Assembly: GCA_025928435.1 (NCBI GenBank)
Contig: JAICJM010000014.1
Location: 1-34,881 of the forward strand
Origin: Thermoleophilia bacterium
GTDB lineage: Bacteria > Actinomycetota > Thermoleophilia > Gaiellales > JAICJC01
DNA: 34,881 nt
Direction: 5' to 3'
Shown: piece by piece, positions 13,819 to 22,088 of the stretch
Layout: each line of letters starts with the position of its first letter
Position numbering within the stretch: position 1 is the first letter of the stretch
Program-made: the position numbers and the translations under genes
Notes under the pieces: model-generated
Seen by the model: the letters and a program-made list of their open reading frames with translations, nothing else
The model's database searches: none
What the model was told of the DNA's origin: nothing

Positions 13819-16491
13819 TCACCACTCGACCAGGCGCCAGACGCCGGGCCGCGGCTCGTCCTCGTGGCCGCCGACCTCGGCGAAGATCGCCACGGCCCGC
13901 TTCAGCTCCTCCATCGCCTCGTCCTCGCGGCCGGCGCGGTGGAGGGTGTCGGCGAGGTTGTTGCGCAGCGCCGCCTCCCGATGGCGGTCGCCCTGCGCGG
14001 CGACGAGCGCGAGCGCCTCGCGGACAAGCCCGGCCGCCGGATCGAGATCGCCGTCGGCCGCGCGGGCGCGGGCCAGGTTGTTGAGCGCCGCGATCCGGAT
14101 GCTGGGGTCGGGGAGCCGGGCGGCCAGCTCGAGGCTGCGCTCGAAGTGGCCGGGGTCGCCCAGGAGGCCGAGCGTGTTGTGGGCGCGGGCGGCGGCCTCG
14201 TCGTCGCCGTCGCGCTCGGCCAGCCGCAGCGCCTCGCGCGACAGCTCGAGCGCGCCGGGATCGCCCCGCCGCCAGGCGACCAGGCCGCGATCGGCCTGGA
14301 CGCGGGCGGCGGGCGCGCCGAGCGCGAGCGCCTCCTGCAGGTGCCGCTCCGCCGGCTCCCACTCGCCCCGCCGCTCGTGCACCGCCGCGAGCTTGTGCTC
14401 GATCCCGCCCAGCCGGTCGGCCCCGGCGTGCGCAGCGGCGTTGTCATAGGCGGCGAGCGCCGCGGCGTAGTCGCCGCGGCGGGTGTGGACGTCGCCCATA
14501 GCCTCGTGCAGCCGGGCCGGGTCGGGATGCCCGAGCGCGAGGGCGGAGGCGTAGTGGTCGACCGCCTCGGCGCCGGCCGAGAGCGACCGGGCCCGGTCGC
14601 CCGCGGCGGCGTGCGCCTCCGCCGCTTCGGGCTCGCGGCCCGCGAGCTGCAGGTGGCGGGCCACGATCGCCGGGGCGCCGCTGCGGACGGCGAGCGCGTC
14701 CGCGACGCGGCCGTGCAGGAGCCGGCGGCGGGCCAGACCGGCGCGCTCGTCCACGGCGGCGCGCACTCGCTCGTGCCCGAAGTCGTAGGCGGCGCCGCGC
14801 TCGACGATCAGGCCGCGGGCGCACAGCTCCTCGAGCGCCGCGACCACCTCCTCGGGCGAGCGGCCGCTGGTCGCCCGGACGGTGTCGACGTCGAACGTCC
14901 GCCCGATCACCGCGGCCGCCGTGAGCACCTGCCCGGCGGTCTCGGAGACGGCGTCCAGGCGGCTCTCGACCGCGTCCCGCACGCCGGCGGGCGCGGCACC
15001 GGGGCGCCCGGCCGCGACCAGCTCCGCCAGGAAGAGCGGCAGACCCTCGCTCTCGGCGTAGAGCGCCTCGGCATCGCCGGCCCCGAGGCCCTGCGAGCGG
15101 GCCAGCTCGGCGACGTCGTCGCGGGTGAGCCGGCCGACCGGGATCCGCTCGCCGGCCTGGGCCAGCCGGGCGCACGCGTGGTCGGGGTCGGGCTCGTCGG
15201 TGCGGCGGGTGGTGAGGACGAGCAGGCGGCGGCCGTGCAGCCTCCGGGCGAGGTAGCCGAGGGCGTCGAGCGACGCGGGGTCGCTCCAGTGCAGGTCGTC
15301 GACCATGACCACGCCCGGTGACGGCCCTTCGCACGCGAGCGCGATCAGCTGGCAGGCGGCCTCCAGGAAGCGCAGCCGCGCTCCGGGGTCCTCGAGGCTC
15401 GCGTCCGGCGCCGGCCCCAGCTCGGGCAGGAGCCGGGCGGCTTCGGCGGCGCAGTGGGCGGGGAGGTCGCCGTCGAGCCGCTCGACGGCGGCCCGCAGGA
15501 GCTGGGCCAGCATCCCGTACGGGAGCGCGCGCTCGCCCTCCGAGGCCCGGGCGGCGATCATCGCCGCGCCCCGCTCGCCCAGCGCCGCGGCGACCTCGTC
15601 CGCGAGCCGGGTCTTGCCGGCGCCCGACTCGCCCTCGATCACCGCCAGGCGGCCCTCGGCGGCGATTCCGGCGTGGAGCCCCGCCAGTCGCCGCCACTGC
15701 TCGTCCCGGCCGACGAGCGGCTGCGCCGGGGCGGCGACGGCCACCGGCGCCTCGGCGGCCGCGGGCGTGCGGCCCTCGTTCACGGCGTTGTAGAGCTCGG
15801 TCGTCTCGGCCAGCGGTCGCACGCCCAGCTCGCGGTCGAGCGCCCGCACGCAGCGGCGGTACTGCTGCAGCGCGTCGGCCCGGCGGCCCGCGGCCGCATA
15901 GCGCTCGATCAGGCGGCGGTGGGCGGGCTCGTGCAAGGTGTCGAGCGCGAGCCGCTGCTCGGCCCGGGCGACGGCGTCGTCGTTGCGGCCCTCCGCGGCG
16001 AGCGTTTCGACGAGCCGGTCGAGCGCCGCCGCCCGCTCCTGGCGGACGCCTTCGGCGGAGAGCCGCTGCCAGTCGTCGAACGCGGCGGACGAGCGGATCG
16101 CGAAACCGGCCAGCAGGTCACCGCGGTGCAGATCAGCGGCGCGGCCGAGCGCGGCCGAGCCGGCGGAGGGATCGGCGGCCGTGCGCCGGAACTGGGCCAG
16201 GTCGAACCAGGCGCCGTCGAGGTCGAGCGCGATCGACGTCCGGTCGGCGGCGACGAAGCGGTCGCCGAGGGCCGCGCGCAGCGTCGAGAGCGTGCGCCGC
16301 AGTGCCGCGCGCGAGCGATCGATGTCGAACTCGGGCCAGAGCAGCGCCGCCACCACCTCGCGGCTCTGGGGGTGTCCGGTCACCGCCAGGTAGGCCAGCA
16401 TCGCGGTCGCCTTGCGCGTGTCCACGTCGAGCGGGCGGCCCTGAAACTCGACCAGCGGCGTCCCCAGAAGTGAGATCCTCAGGTCGTGCAC
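13819..16491 (-). CDS. BTAD-domain AAA/TPR transcriptional activator (SARP/LAL-like)
   Basis: Large cytoplasmic regulator of about 890 residues. A winged helix-turn-helix (1-95) and bacterial transcriptional activator domain (about 97-245) are followed by an AAA/NACHT-like ATPase with Walker A GESGAGKT (287-294) and Walker B VVMVDDLHW (Asp 398/399). The C-terminal third is TPR-like helical repeats (AHAAAGDRARSL, YAAALAAYDNAAA, HLQEALALG). Such proteins activate adjacent pathways in actinobacteria in response to nucleotide or ligand binding. I chose the GTG at 16491, where the conserved DLRISLLG begins; the frame is open to 16575. It is divergent from the operon at 16584, its likely target. 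Confidence 0.9.
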   Translation of the reverse strand: MHDLRISLLGTPLVEFQGRPLDVDTRKATAMLAYLAVTGHPQSREVVAALLWPEFDIDRSRAALRRTLSTLRAALGDRFVAADRTSIALDLDGAWFDLAQFRRTAADPSAGSAALGRAADLHRGDLLAGFAIRSSAAFDDWQRLSAEGVRQERAAALDRLVETLAAEGRNDDAVARAEQRLALDTLHEPAHRRLIERYAAAGRRADALQQYRRCVRALDRELGVRPLAETTELYNAVNEGRTPAAAEAPVAVAAPAQPLVGRDEQWRRLAGLHAGIAAEGRLAVIEGESGAGKTRLADEVAAALGERGAAMIAARASEGERALPYGMLAQLLRAAVERLDGDLPAHCAAEAARLLPELGPAPDASLEDPGARLRFLEAACQLIALACEGPSPGVVMVDDLHWSDPASLDALGYLARRLHGRRLLVLTTRRTDEPDPDHACARLAQAGERIPVGRLTRDDVAELARSQGLGAGDAEALYAESEGLPLFLAELVAAGRPGAAPAGVRDAVESRLDAVSETAGQVLTAAAVIGRTFDVDTVRATSGRSPEEVVAALEELCARGLIVERGAAYDFGHERVRAAVDERAGLARRRLLHGRVADALAVRSGAPAIVARHLQLAGREPEAAEAHAAAGDRARSLSAGAEAVDHYASALALGHPDPARLHEAMGDVHTRRGDYAAALAAYDNAAAHAGADRLGGIEHKLAAVHERRGEWEPAERHLQEALALGAPAARVQADRGLVAWRRGDPGALELSREALRLAERDGDDEAAARAHNTLGLLGDPGHFERSLELAARLPDPSIRIAALNNLARARAADGDLDPAAGLVREALALVAAQGDRHREAALRNNLADTLHRAGREDEAMEELKRAVAIFAEVGGHEDEPRPGVWRLVEW

Positions 16492-16558
16492 GTGACAAGC
16501 ATGACACGCGAACGCAACGGGATGGCGGGGAGGGGCAGGCGCCGTAACGATTCCCGGA

Positions 16559-16582
16559 CGGGCAGGGGTGGACACTTGCCCG
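16559..16582. promoter_or_regulatory. Inverted repeat before the 16584 start
   Basis: CGGGCA (16559-16564) and TGCCCG (16577-16582) are perfect 6-bp arms separated by 12 bp, ending just before the GTG at 16584. The arm spacing would suit a dimeric regulator. Next to the other start, 16492-16507 (GTGACAAGCATGACAC) is an imperfect two-fold repeat. Both are weak candidates for regulator sites. Confidence 0.25.
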
Positions 16583-16583
16583 C

Positions 16584-17849
16584 GTGAGGTTTCCGGCCCT
16601 CAGCCCCCGCGGCCTTCGCATCCTCGCCTGGTGCGTGCTCGCGTTCTGTGTCGCGGTGTGGATCTGGGCGCTCGCCTGGGGCTGGCTCGCGCGCAGCACC
16701 GAAATCTCGGATGCGAGCTGGTCGGGCGGGGGCTTCTGGGCGAACGCGGCCTTCATCCTCGCCGTCTTTCCGTTCCCCCTGACCGGCATCCTGATCGTGA
16801 CGCGCCGGCCGGAGAACCGGATCGGCTGGCTCCTGCTCGCGATCGGGGTCGGCTGGGGGCTGACGAACGTGAGCTCCTACTCCGACTATGCGATCCTGCT
16901 TCACCACCCGCTCCCGGGCGCCGCCGCCCTCGCGGCGATCGGCGGGGCGACGTGGGTGATCCCGATCGGGCTCACCGGCACGTTCCTGATCCTGCTCTTC
17001 CCGGACGGGCGCCTGCCCGGGCCGCGGTGGCGGATCGTCGCCCGGATCGCCGGCTGGGCGATCGTCGCCGGCCTCGTGGTCGGCCTGCTGACGCCCGGGC
17101 CGATGAAGAGCGGCGGCTACCCGCACACCGACAACCCGTTCGGTGTCGGCGCGCTCGGCGGCGTGCTCGACGGGCTGCATCTCGTCATCCTGCTCATCCC
17201 GGCGATGATGGTGGCGGCGGCGGTGTCGCTGATCGTGCGCTTTCGCCGCTCGCACGGCATCGCCCGCCAGCAGGTGAAGTGGCTGGCGGCCGGGGCGGGC
17301 CTCGTCGCGATCACGTACCTGATCATCGAGACGACCTCGGTGACCGTTGCCCCCGAGGGCACGCACGCCCCCACGTGGCTGCTGGTCCTCCAGGGGTGCG
17401 CACTCGTCAGCTTCGGCCTCATCCCGACGGCGATCGGCATCGCGATCCTGCGCTACCGGCTGTTCGACATCGACCGGCTCGTCCGGCGCACGCTCGTCTA
17501 CGCCGCGCTCGTGGCCTGCCTGGCGCTGATCTACCTGGCCGGCGTGTTCGTGCTCGAGTCGGCCGTCCGCACGGTGTCGGGCAGCTCCAGCACGCTCGCG
17601 GTGACGCTCTCGACCCTGGCGGTGGCGGCCGCGTTCCAGCCGCTACGGCGCCGCATCCAGGCGACGGTCGACCGCCGCTTCTACCGCGCCCGCTACGACG
17701 CCGCCTTGACGCTCGAGGCGTTCAGCGCGCGCATGCGCGGGGAGATCGACCTCGAGACGCTCACGGGCGACGTGGTGTCCGTCGTCCGGGACGCGCTTCA
17801 CCCGAGCCACGCGACGGTGTGGCTGCGGCCGTCGGAGGGCGGGCGATGA
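16584..17849 (+). CDS. Multi-pass membrane sensor-like protein without kinase domain (1)
   Basis: Membrane protein of 421 residues with about nine hydrophobic helices. Motifs shared with the sensor part of ComP-like actinobacterial kinases include RRPENRIGWLLLAIG, LLFPDGRLPGPRW, RYRLFDIDRLVRRTLVYA and QATVDRRFYRARYDA. It ends after DLETLTGDVVSVVRDALHPSHATVWLRP, where a kinase would normally follow, and has no HisKA or HATPase domain. It is a clear paralogue of the next gene, which it overlaps by ATGA, so this is a tandem duplication. It probably acts as the membrane input for the SpoIIE-type phosphatase encoded downstream (inference from gene order). The start is GTG. Confidence 0.85.
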   Translation: MRFPALSPRGLRILAWCVLAFCVAVWIWALAWGWLARSTEISDASWSGGGFWANAAFILAVFPFPLTGILIVTRRPENRIGWLLLAIGVGWGLTNVSSYSDYAILLHHPLPGAAALAAIGGATWVIPIGLTGTFLILLFPDGRLPGPRWRIVARIAGWAIVAGLVVGLLTPGPMKSGGYPHTDNPFGVGALGGVLDGLHLVILLIPAMMVAAAVSLIVRFRRSHGIARQQVKWLAAGAGLVAITYLIIETTSVTVAPEGTHAPTWLLVLQGCALVSFGLIPTAIGIAILRYRLFDIDRLVRRTLVYAALVACLALIYLAGVFVLESAVRTVSGSSSTLAVTLSTLAVAAAFQPLRRRIQATVDRRFYRARYDAALTLEAFSARMRGEIDLETLTGDVVSVVRDALHPSHATVWLRPSEGGR

Positions 17850-19027
17850 GCGGCCTGCGGGCGCGCCGGACAGCGGTCGCGGCGCTCGTCGCCACGGCCG
17901 TGTTCCTCGCGATCGGCGGCGGCTTCTACCTCGCCGGCCCCGGGTTCGCCGTCACGGATGTGCTCGATGCGGTCCTGTTCGGCGTGCTGATGCTGGGGAT
18001 GGCGGCGATCGGCATCCTGATCGCGGGCCGGGAGCCGGGCAATCCCGTGGGCTGGCTGTTCTCGATCGCGCCGCTCGGCGTGGCGGTGTCGGTGGGTACC
18101 GGCACGTTCGCCGAGTGGGCGGGACCGGACCACCACGATCTGCCGGGCGCCGCTCTCCCGGCCTGGGTGAGCGTGTGGGCGTGGCCGCTCGGGCTGCTCG
18201 CCTTCGCCATGTTCCTGCCCCTGCTCTTCCCCGACGGGCGGCCGCCGGCAGGGCGCTGGCGGCGGCTGGTGCCGTTCGACCTGGCGGTCCTGGCGCTGTT
18301 CACCCTCGTCCTCATGACGGATCCCGGCGACGACAACCCCTTCGGGATCGACGGTGCCGTGCGCACACCCGTCGTGGCGTTCGCAGTCGTGGGGATCGTC
18401 GCCGCGATCGTCCTGGGGCTCGCCTCGGCGTTCGTGCGCTACCGCCGCACCGGGCCGACGGAGCGCCGGCAGATGCGCGAGTGCCTGTTTGCCGCGTGCC
18501 TGACGTTCGCCGGCTTCGTCGTCATCTCCGCGCTCTTCCCGCGCGAGGTGCTCTACACGGTCGACTATGCGCTGATCCCGCTCGCTGTCGGCCTGGCGAT
18601 GCTGCGCTACCGGCTGTACGAGGTCGACGTCGTCATCCGCCGGACGCTCGTGTATGCGGTGCTGGTCGCGGCGCTGGCGGTCATGTATCTGGCCGGGATC
18701 GCGCTGTTTGGGATGACACTGCGGGCGGCGGCGGGAATCGAGGGCTCGTTCGCCGTGACGCTGTCGACGCTGGCCGTGGCGGCGGCCTTCCACCCCTTCC
18801 GGCGGCGCATCCAGCACACGGTCGACCGCCGCTTCTCGCGCGCCGCCTACGACGCCCAGGCCGCGGTCGAGACGTTCGCCGGCGAGCTGCGCCAGCAGAT
18901 CGACCTCGACGTCCTCTCCGACCGCCTGCTCGACACCGTCCGCGAGACGGTGCGGCCGCGCACCGCGAGCGTCTGGCTCGCGCCCGTAACGATCCCGGAA
19001 CGGCCGTCCGGTAGAACGGAGGCATGA
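17846..19027 (+). CDS. Multi-pass membrane sensor-like protein without kinase domain (2)
   Basis: Paralogue of the preceding gene, 393 residues, same architecture: hydrophobic helices, AGREPGNPVGWLFSIAPLG, LLFPDGRPPAGRWRRL, RYRLYEVDVVIRRTLVYA, then HTVDRRFSRAAYDAQAAVETFAGELRQ cut into two motifs by the same coiled region. It ends with TVRPRTASVWLAP about 15 residues before the stop. The next gene starts inside its stop (ATGA) and begins with the rest of a GAF-like region, so the two look like one ancestral sensor-phosphatase split in two. The ATG overlaps the previous stop. The same frame stays open through the previous gene, but that stretch is not protein-like. Confidence 0.85.
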   Translation: MSGLRARRTAVAALVATAVFLAIGGGFYLAGPGFAVTDVLDAVLFGVLMLGMAAIGILIAGREPGNPVGWLFSIAPLGVAVSVGTGTFAEWAGPDHHDLPGAALPAWVSVWAWPLGLLAFAMFLPLLFPDGRPPAGRWRRLVPFDLAVLALFTLVLMTDPGDDNPFGIDGAVRTPVVAFAVVGIVAAIVLGLASAFVRYRRTGPTERRQMRECLFAACLTFAGFVVISALFPREVLYTVDYALIPLAVGLAMLRYRLYEVDVVIRRTLVYAVLVAALAVMYLAGIALFGMTLRAAAGIEGSFAVTLSTLAVAAAFHPFRRRIQHTVDRRFSRAAYDAQAAVETFAGELRQQIDLDVLSDRLLDTVRETVRPRTASVWLAPVTIPERPSGRTEA

Positions 19028-20628
19028 CGATGCTCCCCCACACGCTGCGGAGGGTGATGCTGCGCCGGCCCCGCGCCGCCGGAGCCGTCGCGGCACCGAT
19101 CGAGACGCGCGCATCGCTCCCGGCCACCGGCCGCGCGGCCGACCCCGGCCTGGAGATCTCGGCGAACGATCCGATCGTGCCCTACTTCCAGAGCGCGCCC
19201 GGCGCCGTCGAGCTGCGCAGCCTGGAGCTCGACTCCCCGGCGCTCGAGCAGATGCGCGCCCAGGGCATCACGATGGTCGTCCCGCTCGTCACCCAGGGCG
19301 AGCTGATCGGGCTCCTGAACCTCGGCCCGCGGCTGTCCGACCAGGAGTACTCGCCCGACGACCGCCGCCTGCTCGAGAGCCTGGCCGCGCAGGTCGCGCC
19401 GGCTGTCAAGGTTGGCCAGCTCGTGCGCGAGCAGGAGGCCGAGGTGCGGGCCCGGGAGCGGATCGAGCAGGAGCTCGAGGTCGCCCGCCTGATCCAGCAG
19501 AACTTCCTGCCGAAGGAGCTACCCGAGCTGGACGGCTGGCAGGTCGCGGCCTACTACCGGCCCGCGCGCACCGTCGGCGGCGACTTCTACGACTTCATCG
19601 AGCTCCCCAATGGCCGCATCGGTCTGGTCGTCGGCGACGTCACCGACAAGGGCGTCCCGGCGGCGATGGTGATGGCCGCCACCCGCAGCGTCCTGCGGGC
19701 GGCCGCGCAGCGGCTGCTCGAGCCGGGCGACGTGCTCGCGCGCGTCAACGACACGCTCTGCGACGAGATCCCGCCCAACATGTTCGTCACCTGCCTCTAC
19801 GGTGTCCTCGACCCGGCCGCCGGCCTGCTCCGATACGCGAATGCGGGCCACAACCTGCCGATCGTCGAGAGCGGGGGCGAGGTCTTGGAGCTGCGGGCGA
19901 CGGGCATGCCGCTCGGCCTCCTGCCGGGCATGGCCTACGAGGAGAAGGAGGCGACGATCGCGGCCGGCTCGAGCGTCCTGCTCTACAGCGACGGGCTGAC
20001 CGAGGCCCACGACCCGGAGCGCGAGATGTTCGGCACGCCGCGGGTGCGCGAACGGCTGGCCGCCGGCGCGGTGGCCGACGAGCTGATCTCCGACCTGCTG
20101 GCCGACCTCGACCGCTTCACCGGCGGCGAGGCCGAGCAGGAGGACGACATCACGCTGGTCGCGCTCGCCCGGGCCGGCGCGACGCCCGGGCTCGTGCCCG
20201 TGCTTGAATTCTCGGTGCCGAGCGCCGAGGGCAACGAGCGCGAGGCGATGCGTCGGGTGGCGGAGGCCGCCGCCGCGGCGGGCGTCGACGAGTCCAGGCT
20301 GGAGCGGCTGAAGACGGCGGTGGCCGAGGCGACCATGAACGCAATGGAGCACGGCAACCGCTACGACCCCGACCTGGCGGTCGAGATCGCGGTGGCGCGG
20401 TCGGACGCCGTCCTGTCGGTGCGGATCACCGACCACGGGGGCTCCCGCGAGATCCCCAGGACGGAGACGCCCGACATCGAGGCGAAGCTGGCGGGCGAGC
20501 AGGCTCCCCGCGGCTGGGGCCTCTTCCTGATCGAGAACATGGTCGACGAGGTGCGCGCGGACGGCGACGGCGATCGCCACACGCTGGAGCTGATCACGCA
20601 CCTGAAGGGACACGGTGAGGGCAGATGA
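19024..20628 (+). CDS. GAF-SpoIIE phosphatase-HATPase fusion (RsbU/RsbW-like)
   Basis: Cytoplasmic signalling protein of 534 residues. A GAF-like region (about 45-135, GITMVVPLVTQGELIGLLNL) and a coiled linker (135-165) lead to a PP2C/SpoIIE phosphatase domain (about 170-385). Metal-binding motifs are VGGDFYDF, VVGDVTDKG, YSDGLTEAHD and EQEDDITLV. A C-terminal HATPase domain of the anti-sigma-factor kinase type (about 395-530) has the N-box EATMNAMEHGN and RGWGLFLIENMVDEV. It thus carries both the dephosphorylating and the phosphorylating activities for STAS antagonists, and two STAS genes follow directly with 4-bp overlaps. No sigma factor gene is in the window. Confidence 0.93.
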   Translation: MTMLPHTLRRVMLRRPRAAGAVAAPIETRASLPATGRAADPGLEISANDPIVPYFQSAPGAVELRSLELDSPALEQMRAQGITMVVPLVTQGELIGLLNLGPRLSDQEYSPDDRRLLESLAAQVAPAVKVGQLVREQEAEVRARERIEQELEVARLIQQNFLPKELPELDGWQVAAYYRPARTVGGDFYDFIELPNGRIGLVVGDVTDKGVPAAMVMAATRSVLRAAAQRLLEPGDVLARVNDTLCDEIPPNMFVTCLYGVLDPAAGLLRYANAGHNLPIVESGGEVLELRATGMPLGLLPGMAYEEKEATIAAGSSVLLYSDGLTEAHDPEREMFGTPRVRERLAAGAVADELISDLLADLDRFTGGEAEQEDDITLVALARAGATPGLVPVLEFSVPSAEGNEREAMRRVAEAAAAAGVDESRLERLKTAVAEATMNAMEHGNRYDPDLAVEIAVARSDAVLSVRITDHGGSREIPRTETPDIEAKLAGEQAPRGWGLFLIENMVDEVRADGDGDRHTLELITHLKGHGEGR

Positions 20629-20978
20629 GCCAGACCCCGCTCGAGGCAACGACGGCTCGCACGGATGCCGGCGCGACGATCGCGCTCTCCGGCGACATCG
20701 ATGGCAGCGCCCGCGAGACGCTGGACGCCGCCTACGCCGGGGTCGCCGCCGGTGACCCCGTCCTGCTGGATTTCAGCCGCGTGGACTACATCAACTCCAC
20801 CGGGATCGCCCTGATCGTGGGCGTGCTCGCCCGCGCCCGGGCCCAGAACCGGCCGGTGAGCGCCTGCGGCCTCTCCGAGCACTACCGCGAGATCTTCGAG
20901 ATCACCCGACTGTCCGACTTCATGACCATCCTTGCGGACGGGCCCGTGCCCGCCGCCGACAACGGAGGCACGCGATGA
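20625..20978 (+). CDS. STAS-domain anti-sigma-factor antagonist (1)
   Basis: Small cytoplasmic STAS protein of 117 residues, RsbV/SpoIIAA type. The phosphorylation site is S58 in DYINSTGIALIV; the residue before it is Asn rather than the usual Asp. It should be phosphorylated by an HATPase kinase and dephosphorylated by a SpoIIE-type phosphatase, both activities being in the protein encoded just upstream. The ATG overlaps that gene's stop. It shares GLSEHYREIFEITRL with the next gene, so the pair is a tandem duplication. Confidence 0.92.
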   Translation: MSQTPLEATTARTDAGATIALSGDIDGSARETLDAAYAGVAAGDPVLLDFSRVDYINSTGIALIVGVLARARAQNRPVSACGLSEHYREIFEITRLSDFMTILADGPVPAADNGGTR

Positions 20979-21328
20979 CAGACGCGACCATCCGGCTGAG
21001 CGTGCGTACGCCCCGGCCGGGCTGCAGCGTGATCGAGCTTGTGGGGGAGGTGACCGGCGCGAGCGAGGCCGCCCTCTCGGACGCGTTCGACCGGGCCTCG
21101 GCGGACGAGGTGCGGGCCGTGGTGCTCGACTTCGGCGGGCTGCAGTACATGAATTCGAGCGGCATCGGCCTTCTGGTGACGCTGCTCGTGCGGGCCAACC
21201 GCAACCGCCAGCGCATGCTCGCCTACGGCCTCTCCGAGCACTACCGGCAGATCTTCGAGCTGACCAGGCTGGACGAGGCCATCGCGATCCACGAGAACGA
21301 GGACGCGGCACTGGCCGCGGCCGCCTGA
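20975..21328 (+). CDS. STAS-domain anti-sigma-factor antagonist (2)
   Basis: Second STAS protein, also 117 residues. The expected phospho-serine is S61 in QYMNSSGIGLLV. It shares YGLSEHYRQIFELTRLDEA with its neighbour but differs in the N-terminal strands, which suggests that the two bind different partners. The ATG overlaps the previous stop (ATGA). It is co-transcribed with the phosphatase/kinase fusion. The partner protein is not in the window. Confidence 0.92.
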   Translation: MTDATIRLSVRTPRPGCSVIELVGEVTGASEAALSDAFDRASADEVRAVVLDFGGLQYMNSSGIGLLVTLLVRANRNRQRMLAYGLSEHYRQIFELTRLDEAIAIHENEDAALAAAA

Positions 21329-21346
21329 CCTCAGAAAGGACGCAAC

Positions 21347-22084
21347 ATGACCAGCGAACCCGACAAGCGGGATGCCGCCGCATGGGCGCAGCCGATCGAC
21401 CGCCTCCAGGTCACGGCCGCCGCACCCGGCGGGCGCAACATCAACGTCAGCGGCCGCCGCCAGACGTCGCCGATCCAGGGTTTCGGCCGCATGTGGCAGA
21501 AGACCTACCGCGTGCCCCTGGGCGGGATCGAGGCGTCGCCGGGCCAGGTGATCGACGTGTGGAAGCGGCACTTCCCCGAGTTCTGGCCCAGGGGCAACAG
21601 CTTCTTCGCGCCGCTGGCCGGGATCGCGCCCGGTGAGGTGGCGGCGCTCGACCTCTCCATGCCGGGCGGCCTCAGGCTCTCGACCGGCGTGCTCGTGCTC
21701 TACGCCGACCACGAGTCCTTCACCCTGATGACCCCGCAGGGCCATATGTTCGCCGGCTGGATCACGTTCAGCGCCTTCGTCGAGGAGGGCGTCACCCACG
21801 CCCAGGCGCAGGTGCTGATGCGCGCGAGCGACCCGATGTACGAGCTGGGGATGACGTTCGGCGGCCACGGCAAGGAGGACAAGCACTGGCAGCACACTCT
21901 GCGGTCGCTCGCCGAGCACCTGGGCGCCACCGGCGAGGTGGCCACCACGACGGTGTGCGTCGACCGCGGGCGGCAGTGGTCGCGGGCGACGAACATCTGG
22001 CACAACGCGGGGATACGCTCCGGCATCTACATGACCGGTGCGCCGATCCGCCTGATCAAACGGCCGTTCCGGCGAGGCGGCTGA
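21347..22084 (+). CDS. Unknown protein in the partner-switching operon (possibly SRPBCC-like)
   Basis: Protein of 245 residues, no signal peptide or membrane helix, rich in Trp and aromatic residues. The middle (FWPRGNSFFAPLAGI, RLSTGVLVLYADHESFTLMT, PQGHMFAGWITFSAFVEEG, RASDPMYELGMTFGGHGKED, KHWQHTLRSLAEHLG) has the strand-rich pattern ending in a long helix that I associate with SRPBCC/START-like folds; this is a tentative impression. A GAAAGGA ribosome site precedes the ATG. It sits 18 bp after the STAS gene and 4 bp before the FAD enzyme, so it probably serves the same output. Function unknown. Confidence 0.75.
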   Translation: MTSEPDKRDAAAWAQPIDRLQVTAAAPGGRNINVSGRRQTSPIQGFGRMWQKTYRVPLGGIEASPGQVIDVWKRHFPEFWPRGNSFFAPLAGIAPGEVAALDLSMPGGLRLSTGVLVLYADHESFTLMTPQGHMFAGWITFSAFVEEGVTHAQAQVLMRASDPMYELGMTFGGHGKEDKHWQHTLRSLAEHLGATGEVATTTVCVDRGRQWSRATNIWHNAGIRSGIYMTGAPIRLIKRPFRRGG

Positions 22085-22088
22085 AGGG

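Noticed and set aside
15318..16547. Plus-strand 409-codon open frame opposite the BTAD regulator
   Set aside because: Almost entirely Arg/Pro/Ala/Gly and antisense to a gene with clear Walker motifs.
16568..19027. A continuous 819-codon open frame spanning both membrane sensor genes
   Set aside because: Only the part from 17846 is protein-like. Upstream the frame is Arg/Pro/Ala-rich shadow of the gene at 16584, whose own frame shows clear membrane helices and family motifs.
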